Part shown: positions 55,561 to 64,000 of the stretch, in pieces
Numbering within the stretch: position 1 is the stretch's first letter
Layout of the letters: each line of letters starts with the position of its first letter
NCBI GenBank assembly: GCA_958450365.1
Contig: CAUEEP010000727.1
Span: 1,679,501 to 1,743,500 of the forward strand
From: Mesorhabditis belari
Lineage: Eukaryota > Nematoda > Chromadorea > Rhabditida > Rhabditidae
Direction: 5' to 3'
Length of the DNA stretch: 64,000 nt
Position numbers and translations under genes: made by a program
Notes under the pieces: model-generated
Told to the model about the DNA's origin: nothing
Database searches by the model: none
The model's input: only the letters and a program-made list of their open reading frames with translations

Positions 55561-57715
55561 CTACTCTTCGTCGGAAGTTTTATTCTCGTGCGCATCTTTG
55601 TCAATTATAGACAAAACAACCTAGATAAAATTTAAAGTAAATTTGAAAAATTTAATACCTCGTTGAATGATTCTGGTTCGTCTGCATAAAGCTGATGGCC
55701 CGCCCCCCGAATGATCTAAACCATAAAATTTAGTTAATTCGATCTGTCAATCGCTAAACGCCAAATACCTGAATGTCAACATAGCCATTTCGTGTAGCTT
55801 GAATCTCAAAGGCGGGTTGCGGATCAATCCAGCTCTTGGATCCATAGATAAACGTGACCGGAACATTTTCGCTGATTCCATTAAACCTAAAAACTTGATT
55901 ATAAAAAAATTTTCTTCTCGGAACCACCTTCTAATCATTGGTCGCTTTGCCCAGCCTAAAAATAAAAGTTGCAACATGTACTGAACAAAACAACAAACCA
56001 AAAGTATGAGTCATCGATTTGAAAGCAGTTTCTCCTGTTGGTGGCTGAGCCTAAGAAATGACAATTTCAAAATGACACAAAAATACTCACATTTATGTGA
56101 TATATGTAATTGTAGATATCATCCGGATTAGTTCCTTTGTAACGAACGCTAAGGTCGGGTCGTAGCTTTTTAACCAAAGAAGGTCCTGACAAGGTAAAAG
56201 TAAAAAGAGATCACAACAAAAAAACTAACCATACGGTCCAAGAACACGTAAAATGGCTAACGGATTGAAGAATGAAAGAACGCCTCCAACGAAATGCATC
56301 CAAGGATATGGTTGAATCTAAAACATGTATATCAAATGTTTCAAAGCTAAATAAATTACCTGTTTATCATTTGGTGGAGGTTTTTCGGGAAACCCCCATG
56401 GATCGGCCAGAATAAGATGTTTTACCCGTGATGGATCTAAAATAACGACCTAGCACAAGTACACTTTGCGTAAAAAACAACCTCGCAAACTTACGTTCGA
56501 GGGTGTATGATGAAGCAAGGTAACCCCCTAAATGAGATTTGTATAAATTGTAACCAAGGATTCAATACCAAAAGAATGCGCCACAAGAGTCATCTTCTCT
56601 ATAGCCATTTCTTTTCGCCAATCTTCAATCGCTTCAACCATCTCAAGTTCTGCGAGGGTTTCGTCTTGGGAAAATGCAGGCCGTGAAGATCTTCCGAAAC
56701 CTAAATTTAAAAAAGTACTAACATTAAAAGGCAAGTCACTACCTAAGAGATCAAGTGCATGAACAGTACGCCTTTTTGCCAACGCTTCTAGTTGTGCACA
56801 CCAAACTGCGGATCCAGCCGCAAATCCATGAATTAAAACAATTGGCACCTGAAACAAAGAGATTTTTGTGTACCTTAAAAAGTCGGAGCAAAGTCATGTT
56901 GGGGCCTTTTTTTCTTTCGAAAACACTTTCTGGGCCAGTTTTTTGTGCTGATTACGAATATCACACTTAGAATTTGGGAAACTCCATTTTAAGCTTGTTT
57001 TTCACGTGTTTTTAAAACTCTCAAAAATCATGTTTTTTGGTCAAAATTAACATTTCATGTGCATTTTTGTGAAAATGCACTTTAATGAAAAATTCTTGTG
57101 CCATTTTTTAAAAGTGAAATAGATTCGCCCATTTCAAAACAAATAACCCCTTGAGAATCAGTCGCTGGAAAAACAGAGTTGGAAGTGGCCAGATCAACAT
57201 GGGTCAACAGGTTGGAAGACCAGTATCTCGCGCTCGATTGCAAAATGCAACCCTCGGAAGCTTTACAAGTTATTGTCCTTATCGGACAAGGATTTCAACT
57301 CTCGATTAGCCGATATGGGGCTTCTTCATGAGAAACACACGGGTCCAGTTTGTCAGAAAACAAACATGAAATTCTACAAACATAAAAGTCAACTTACATT
57401 GTCGCTTGATTTTTCTTCTGGTTCCAATGTAATCGTGTAGACATCACTCTGCTTGAAACGTATCTAAATCTGAGCTTTATAAACACCAAAAATCAAATCC
57501 TTGCCGGAATGAAGCGTGAAATTAATCGATGAGCAACGGCGGAAAGCAAACTAGATTCCGCTGCCACTAGTTTTGTTAACGAGTAATAACCAAGTCCAAA
57601 AAGCCCTCTAAAAGAAATAAACAGTTTAATGGAAAAGATAATTGTTAATTTACCTCGATCCTCTTTTTGGTGTTGTCAAACTTGGAGCCGTAACTTGAGC
57701 CTCGGTCGAAGCCAT
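55561..57715 (-). CDS. ABHD4/ABHD5-like alpha/beta hydrolase
   Basis: ATG 57,715-57,713: [20 protein letters not shown], then [37 protein letters not shown]. After a long ~530-bp intron comes [20 protein letters not shown] (oxyanion HG motif), [117 protein letters not shown] and [14 protein letters not shown]. The end is acidic, stop TAG 55,563-55,561. The GF-x-RSSRP and GWA-x-RPM motifs place it in the ABHD4/5 group. The nucleophile Ser is present in AHSFGG, as in ABHD4 (a lysophospholipase/N-acylphospholipid hydrolase); vertebrate ABHD5 has Asn there. The H-x(4)-D acyltransferase motif is also kept (HQLYAD). Confidence 0.88.
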
Positions 57716-58420
57716 AGTGAAACGTCGACCTAAAGTTGAATGATAAAAACAATGTTGTGACAAAAAGGGAAAATGGTTCGCACAAAATGTCAAACCAACT
57801 TACAAAACACTTTAATTCTAAGAAGTCCTAAAACGTATTTGTAAAGTTTATACTATTTTATATGTTAAGTGAATATCTTGACAATTCTCAATAACTTTTA
57901 CCTGATATCAAGATATTCAGCCTAAGGCAATGAAATAGAGACACCTTACGACAAAAGCTCATTTGTGGGAAAACTGTTATGAGGAAAGATTTGTGATGAA
58001 ACTTGACCCTCATTTTTCCTAGAAATGTCAGCAAAACCGACAAAAATCTATGGTTTATGTGAGCCGGGCACAAATCACAAGTCGACCCTAGACAAACACA
58101 AGATGAAATGGTGAATGGTATTTTGTAGCTTCCAATCAGGCATTTCGTGTCGGGACTTTCACTATTACAATCTTGTTCACTTTCCCGTTTTGTTGAATTT
58201 TTAAAACTCGATAGAACATTCAAGAGTCTTTCATTAGAAAGAGAGTTCGAGGCGAAAATGATGGTAGAAAATGTTTTGTTTTTGATTAACATCGGGTTTT
58301 TGAAAAACTAATGTATGTTTCTAATGTCTGACATTCATTGACCGCATCTTCATGTTTGCTGTTTGAAATTGCTTGCTTACAACAATTTGTATACTTTTCT
58401 GTTTAGAATCCGGCGGGTAA
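57716..58420. promoter_or_regulatory. Divergent intergenic region ABHD / CCT8
   Basis: About 700 bp between divergent genes. It contains a 134-codon minus-strand frame (57,888-58,292) without recognised domains that could be a small hypothetical gene or upstream exon, and a TTTCTGTTTAG acceptor at 58,406 just before the CCT8 start. Confidence 0.4.
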
Positions 58421-58424
58421 TAAG

Positions 58425-60672
58425 ATGGCGCAGAGAGTTCCCAAATCTGGATATGCTCGCTTCCTAAAAGAGGGCGCTCAGGTATAATTTTTTGATTTAT
58501 TCATGTTCTACCTTTACTTTTTAGCATTTCAAAGGAACTGATGAGGCTGTGATCCGAAATATCGATGCTTGCGTTGAGTTGGCATCGCAATTGCGATCGG
58601 CTTATGGACCAAACGGTGAGTTTTATCTTAATTGCCTTGTTAAAATCATTTTCTTAGGTATGAACAAGATGGTGATCAATCACATCGAGAAGCTCTTTGT
58701 GACAAATGATGCGGCCACAATTTTGCGGTTGGTGACTTATGCCTAACTAACTTTTGTATTTTTGTCTTTAGTGAATTGGATGTGCAGCATCCAGCAGCTA
58801 AAATCATCATCATGGCTTCGCAGATGCAGGTTTGAGAAGACATTAGCGCCAAGTGTTCTAAACTGGGAGTATAGGAAAAGCAAGTTGGAGACAACACGAA
58901 TACGGTTGTTATCTTGGCATCGGCTCTTCTTGAACATGCTAATGTGTTGATCAACATGGGATTAACGCCACAAGAAGTTGCCGCGGGATACGAGCAAGCC
59001 GCTGAAAAGGCTCTTGAGATTCTTCCCGAGCTAGTCATCGATGAAGCAAAGGATTTCAAAGATTTGGACAAAGTAAACATTATCCTTGCCTACATTTGAT
59101 TATTTTGTTTTTAGGTCAAGCAATTGATCCGGTCAGCGATCACTTCAAAGCAATACGACAATGAAGATATCATTGCTGATCTGGTAGCAAAGGCGTGTGG
59201 TGAGTCATTGGTTTTAAATTTTAAATTTTTTGTTTTTAGTAATCACTGTGCCGGCGAACAGCTACAATTTTAACGTTGACAATATTCGCATTTGCAAGAT
59301 TCTTGGTTCCGGTGTTTCTGCCTCTCAGGTATATTACTAAATTCTTTGAAAAAACAAGTTATATTAATTTTAGGTGATGAACGGAATGGTTTTCAAGCGA
59401 GGAGCCGAAGGAAACATAAGACAAGCTTCTAACTGTCGAGTGGCCGTTTTTACTTGTCCGTTCGATCTAACGCAAACGGAAACAAAGGTACGAGTTATAA
59501 CTCGTTTAATAAAAACACTTATTTCAGGGAACTGTGCTAATTGAAAATGCCGACGAGTTAATGGGCTATGCAAAGGGTGAGGAGACCGAAGTTGAGGCTC
59601 AAGTGAAGGTGAGCACAAATTTGATTTTTGGTTTACATTAAATCCCTTAGGCTCTTGCTGATCTTGGTGTAAATGTGGTTGTCGCTGGTGGAAAGTTTGG
59701 CGATCTTTATCTGCACTTTTTAAACAAGTACAACATTATGGGCGTTCGACTAACTTCAAAATTCGACATGAGACGTTTGAGCAAAACACTTGGAGCCCAA
59801 GCGCAAGCCCGAATTGTAATTGGTGTTTTAAATACTTGTAATCTTTTGATATAGTGTGCTCCACCGGTCGACTTGCTGGGACAATGCGATGAGGTATTCG
59901 TGAAGGAAATCGGAGATGAATATGTGACCGTATTTGACAAGAAGGGAGAGAAAGTTGGATAATGGTTCATATTGTAACAAGAGACGTTTTAAGGGACAAG
60001 TCGCTACAATTATCATTCGTGGCTCTTCTCAATCACGTATTGACGATGTTGAGCGTGCAATTGATGACGCTGTCAATACTTACAAGGCGCTGACAAAGGA
60101 TGGCAAGGTGCTAATAAATTAATTTATTTCTATTTGTAGTTTTACTATTTTTTTATTTAGGTTGTGGTTGGAGCAGGAGCTGTTGAAATTGAACTTGCGT
60201 CACAAATCGAAAAGTGGGGAGACAAATGCCCGGGTTTGGAGCAATACGCGATCAAAAAATTCGCTTCATCTCTTGAAACTCTCCCCAAGTCCCTTGCTGA
60301 GAATGCCGGCCTAGATGTAAATCCGCTATCAAAGTTATTTGTTGTATTTTTCACTTTAGGCGAATGAAATTTTGAATAAGCTTTATGCTGCACACGAGAA
60401 AGGCGAGAAGAACTGGGGAGTCGACATCTTTAATCGTGGCGTTTTCGACGCTAAAGAAGCTAACATCTATGATCTCTATGCTGGTTTGAACTAATGAGTT
60501 TACATTTCAACGTCTCACTTTAGGCAAACGAAGCGCCATCAAACTTGCCACCGATGCAGCCGCAACAATTCTCAAGGTGGATCAAATCATCATGATGAAA
60601 CAAGCATCTGGTGGCCCGAAACCTCGCCCGCCAAAACCACAAGATGAGGAAGATGCTGATGGAATGGCCTAA
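58425..60672 (+). CDS. cct-8: CCT8, chaperonin TCP-1 subunit theta
   Basis: ATG 58,425: MAQRVPKSGYARFLKEGAQH, FKGTDEAVIRNIDACVEL, YGPNG, MNKMVINHIEKLFVTNDAAT, ELDVQHPAAKIIIMASQMQ, VGDNTNTVVILASALLEHAN, VITVPANSYNFNVDNIRI, KILGSGVSASQVMNGMVFKR, LTQTETKGTVLIENADEL, LADLGVNVVVAGGKFGD, KYNIMGVRLTSKFDMRRLSK, IIIRGSSQSRIDDVERAIDD, CPGLEQYAIKKFASSLETLP and WGVDIFNRGVFDAKEANIYD, with TAA at 60,670-60,672. This is the full group II chaperonin theta subunit (about 545 residues) of the TRiC/CCT ring that folds actin and tubulin. About ten introns of 40-60 nt; one of 40 nt at 59,955 (GTTGGA donor) must be removed to avoid a stop. The nucleotide-loop GDGT motif reads GDNT here. Confidence 0.95.
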
Positions 60673-60921
60673 TTCGTTGCCCACAGATCTCAAAGATTCT
60701 TGACTCTCTATTAAGTTTTTTTTCTAAATCTGCGTCGGAATTTCTGCTCATTTTTTTCTTGTGCGAAGTTATCATTTTGTTGTCATTGTTTGCTTTAATT
60801 GTTGGCTTTTGGCTATGAAAAGTAAAGTTTTTTCTAATGTTTTTATTACAGAACGATGGTCAACGAACTATGCACTTATCTTACACATTTTGATGAATTT
60901 TAATAAAAAAACTCACTTAGG

Positions 60922-62874
60922 ATGAATGACGCGGTGAGCCGAATTTATGCCAGTGGCGGTGATCATAAGTCACAGTTGGAACAGTGCGTTTTTATTTCTT
61001 AATGCATGATCGAAATATTTTAAGCGCAGGTTAAAGCAAAATTCAGCACAGATTTTAGTAAGCAATAAAGATTTGAGTTTTCTTTATTGTGTTTGTATTA
61101 AGCTATATTAAAAGGATACCAAATATATTAAAAGAATACCAAATAAGAGTCACTCGGAACTTTTTGTAACGCAATAAAGTTGCCTTTAGACTTGCTGAGC
61201 TCTTGAAGACGGTGTACAACGGAGATGCTCCCCAATCAACAGATGTGACAGTTCTGACAAATTTGGTTGAAGCTGGTTTGTAAATTGTATTGTAAATCTT
61301 TATTGTTTATTTTTAGTTGTTAATAAAGAAACCGGGAGTTTGGTGGTTTCACGACAATTTCTTGGACTTATTGATCAAGCTTTGGAAGAGCGTCCTCCAA
61401 CTTCGCAGGTTTTTTGTCTTCAACGTTTAATGTTAAAGATAAATCTAGAAGTTAATTGAAATTGTGAATTCGGTCTTGAATGTTACTCAAAGTCGAGCCA
61501 TCTCATATGAAGATCAGGTAACTTGAGATTTAATTTAGTAAAATATTTTTCTTATTTTAGGTAACAAGTTTGCGACTGAAGTTGTCCCACGCGCTCGAAA
61601 CAGAACGCCGTTGGTGTGAAGCCGCTTCGGCTTTGCTCGCCATCAATTTGGAAAGTAGCCAGCGGTTGGCTAAACAAGAAAAAGCTTATTTAGTTTTTTA
61701 TTTAGCTCTCACTCGAGTTCTTTTAAAATGGAAATGTATTTGCGAATGGGACAATTGTATTTGGAAGGGGATGCAACTGATGATGCTGAATCGTATGTCA
61801 TTTCAATCAATTAAGCGAGAAAACTTTTTCACTAAAATTGCTAAACGAGCTCTAGATCGGCAACCAGAGCTAGTCTTCTTCAGGCCGAGGCGAAGGATGA
61901 AGAGCTGAACATTGAACATAAGGTAAATTTATTGATTCCGTTCAATAGAAAGATTTTTTAAGGCTTTAATGGCTCGGGTTTTGGACAGACGACGTAGATT
62001 TATTGAAGCAGCTCAAAGGTATTAGGTAGCAAATAGGTATCTGGAATAATTTTTTGTAGATATTACGAGCTTTCCCAATGTGCTGTTGTACCGTCATCGG
62101 ACCAACTTCATGCTATATCTGCCGCAATGACTTGTACAATTCTTGCAGCTCCTGGTACTGTAACTTCTTTCTACAAAAATAGAAGTTTTCCAGGTACGCA
62201 GCGTACTCGTCTTTTGGCCAAATTGAGAAAAGAGGAGAGGGCCAAAGCAATTCCCAGCTACACACTGCTTGAAAAGCTATTCCTAGAGCGACTTATCAAA
62301 GTGGATGAGGTAAAAATTATTTTTTAAAGCTTCCCAACCCAATTGCGTTTAGTTACTTGATTTCGAGAAAGATTTGAAAACTTGGCAACGAAACTTCGAT
62401 AATGGTCAGTCAATCATTCGGGGAGTTATGGTGGATTTTATTGTGTCTATGTTTGAACTTCTTTCTTTAGGTTGAACACAATATGACAGCCGTCGGTCAA
62501 GTTTATTCAAATATAGATCTGACCACACTTGCCGCTCTTCTGGGAGTGAACGAACAAGAGGTTCGCTTGTAAACAGATGATCTCTAAAATTATATTTAGG
62601 CTGAAAGGGTGGCAGCGCAAATGATATCTTCTGATCGTCTCAAGGGGAATATTGATCAAATTGGTCGTTATTTACATTTTGCTGGTTAGGGTTTCTTGTT
62701 TTTAATTTCACTTTTTTATTGCTTAGAAAAAACTGCAATTGAAATGTGGGATGACCAGATTGAGCTCTTCTGTCGTCAGGTACCCCCTTAAACAACCCTA
62801 AAAATATGTCTTGCGTTTAGGTGGAGCGTGCAGCTGAGATGATAATCGCTCGACATCCAGAGCTAGACATCTAA
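60922..62874 (+). CDS. csn-4: CSN4, COP9 signalosome subunit 4
   Basis: An ACTCACTTAG acceptor directly precedes ATG 60,922: MNDAVSRIYASGGDHKSQLE. Then LKQNSAQILVSNKD, KETGSLVVSRQFLGLIDQAL, LIEIVNSVLNVTQSRAISYE, SLRLKLSHALETERRWCEAA, SALLAINLESSQR, ALMARVLDRRRRFIEAAQRY, YELSQCAVVPSSDQLHAISA, MTCTILAAPG, TRLLAKLRKEERAKAIPSYT, LLEKLFLERLIKVDELLDFE, VEHNMTAVGQVYSNIDLTTL, AALLGVNEQEAERVAAQMIS and FAEKTAIEMWDDQIELFCRQ, ending HPELDI and TAA 62,872-62,874. The helical repeats followed by a PCI winged helix match CSN4, a scaffold subunit of the deneddylase that acts on cullin E3 ligases. Same strand as CCT8, 250 bp downstream. Some intron positions in the middle (61,680-61,990) are uncertain. Confidence 0.9.
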
Positions 62875-62971
62875 GGGTGATATGGCTTTACCGGTGGAAT
62901 TTATGTTTACCTTTTTTTTTAATATTGGCGGTTTCGGTGCTGTGATCTCTTTGGACTTTATCATTTTTACG

Positions 62972-63017
62972 TACCGTAATACCTGTAATAGTAGCGCCTA
63001 TTACAGGTATTACGGTA
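62972..63017. repeat. Perfect 19-bp inverted repeat hairpin
   Basis: TACCGTAATACCTGTAATA (62,972-62,990) and its exact reverse complement (62,999-63,017) flank an 8-nt loop GTAGCGCC. It lies about 100 bp after the CSN4 stop. A related word occurs at 63,978-63,992 and at 2,400/2,652. It may be a very small MITE. It does not look like a Pol II terminator. Confidence 0.85.
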
Positions 63018-63625
63018 AGTATATTTAGTTGCAAATTCCGGTGTATAAATATTGATTTGTTCTTAAACAAAAAAGTGAGCACGGATGAAAATGGATGAAA
63101 ATGGTAAGTGGCCTGTTTGACAACTGGATAGGTATTTTTCAATTCGTTTTTACGGATGATTAGGCAATTTTGGGGGATTGGCGTAAACACGTAACTTCTA
63201 CGTGGTCACGTGGCGGGAAGTGATGTTAGTCTTGGTGATCGCAGGTCATCTTGTGATTTTATTGTTGGATAAGAAAAGTACCTGTTTAAGAGTCGTGCTA
63301 GAATTTTAAAAAAATGTCGAAAAAATATTCAATCGGAGGTGTGGTACACAAATTTCGAAGTGGATTATGATATAAATCTTTTGAGTTACATATTAAAATG
63401 TGCTAATGTGCTGATCAACTGGGCAAATTTACTGCCTCTATTTTTAAAGCTCACCGAAAAGTGTAGAGAAAAGGTTCTTGTTGTTGTTTTGTCAGACAGC
63501 CTGCCTTGAATCGATTTTTTTTCTCTTTTCCATTCAACAGGCAGAGACGAACCGAATGACCAAGTAAGCAGAAAGAACTTGCATTGTTTTTCCTTTAATT
63601 TCGAAGACTATTAAACTACTTCTAA
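63018..63625. other. Intergenic, right of CSN4
   Basis: AT-rich with no recognised gene. A TTCAACAG acceptor followed by GCAGAGACGAACCGAATGAC and a GTAAGC donor (about 63,540-63,563) could be a short 5' exon. Confidence 0.4.
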
Positions 63626-63645
63626 TTGCTAATTGTCTCCAATCC

Positions 63646-63775
63646 AATGGTTTCTCCCTGTGCTGTCCACTCTCGTTTCAATCATTTCACCGGGATTTTT
63701 GCTGTCTTACGAAATGAGCCAAGCACCTCGAAATCGCAACTGCCGGTCGCCGTGCGACGATTTCATCAAGTTTTC
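63646..63775 (+). CDS. Possible exon of a gene running off the right edge
   Basis: Open from ATG 63,646 in the wrong frame for its best peptide; the frame open from 63,633 reads QWFLPVLSTLVSIISPGFLL, then YEMSQAPRNRNCRSPCDDFI, and ends KFS at a GTAAGC donor (63,776). The hydrophobic stretch would suit a signal or membrane segment followed by a Cys-containing region. No family recognised and no start or downstream exon can be confirmed. Confidence 0.3.
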
Positions 63776-64000
63776 GGTAAGCTTATTAAAATTTAGTGCT
63801 GAACTGTTGACTTGATTGATTTATGTTTTGAATGGAAAATCTAAAGAATGGAAAATTGGGAACTTCCTTAACCAAATCTTATGTAGTAGTACAATGTGAA
63901 TTCGAAGAATACAATGAAAATCTTAGTTTTTACGGTTTTAAAGGCAAATTTAGGGAAACAAATGCACTTCTCAATTACCGTAATACCCGAAATTGAACTA

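Noticed and set aside
60856..60921. Earlier ATG (60,856) as CSN4 start
   Set aside because: Its frame stops after 15 codons; the ATG right after the ACTCACTTAG acceptor fits the protein.
1..64000. CRISPR arrays, prophage or bacterial operons
   Set aside because: Spliceosomal introns and animal gene families throughout; repeats are minisatellites and transposon ends.

Overview
The window looks like nuclear DNA of a nematode. It is AT-rich. Genes are split by many very short introns (often about 40-50 nt) with GT donors and TTTCAG/TTTTAG acceptors. It carries a nematode-type serpentine receptor (Sre-like), a secreted protein with nematode ET-module-like cysteine modules, mariner and pogo/Tigger transposon remains, and several closely packed same-strand gene runs. 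I cannot name the species. No CRISPR array, rRNA or bacterial features were seen, and splice models below were made by eye.

Left part (1-28,500) is mostly accessory DNA. Two or three exons of an unrecognised membrane protein run off the left edge. Then come AT-rich repeats, a TA-flanked MITE (5,244-5,464), a 380-bp tandem duplication, and a dead mariner (7,361-8,349). The main structure is a three-copy segmental duplication carrying one unrecognised four- or five-exon gene: copy 1 inverted at 9,345-12,590, copy 2 at 18,917-21,322, copy 3 at 25,431-27,668. Only copy 3 keeps its reading frame. Copies 1 and 2 form a giant inverted repeat whose spacer holds a spectrin-like fragment, a tRNA-like sequence, a broken pogo transposon and a truncated Sre-like receptor. 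Between copies 2 and 3 sits a multi-exon fragment of a spectrin-repeat protein, with a 417-bp fold-back MITE in one of its introns.

Middle part (28,500-42,900): a secreted ET-module-like protein whose last recognised exon end has been amplified into a minisatellite; an SPSB3-type SPRY/SOCS-box ubiquitin ligase adaptor on the minus strand; then a gene-poor 7.7-kb stretch with minisatellites, an 810-bp nested fold-back element and a 5'-truncated mariner.

Right part (42,900-64,000) is gene-dense and conserved: a P4-ATPase lipid flippase (minus), a cyclin (plus, divergent from it), a CENP-B/Tigger-type helix-turn-helix fragment, then a compact minus-strand run ABHD4/5-like hydrolase - NSE3/MAGE (SMC5/6 complex) - COX18 (mitochondrial insertase), and a plus-strand pair CCT8 (chaperonin theta) - CSN4 (COP9 signalosome). 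Spacing of about 240-325 bp suggests these may be operons, but no spliced-leader evidence can be seen in genomic DNA alone.
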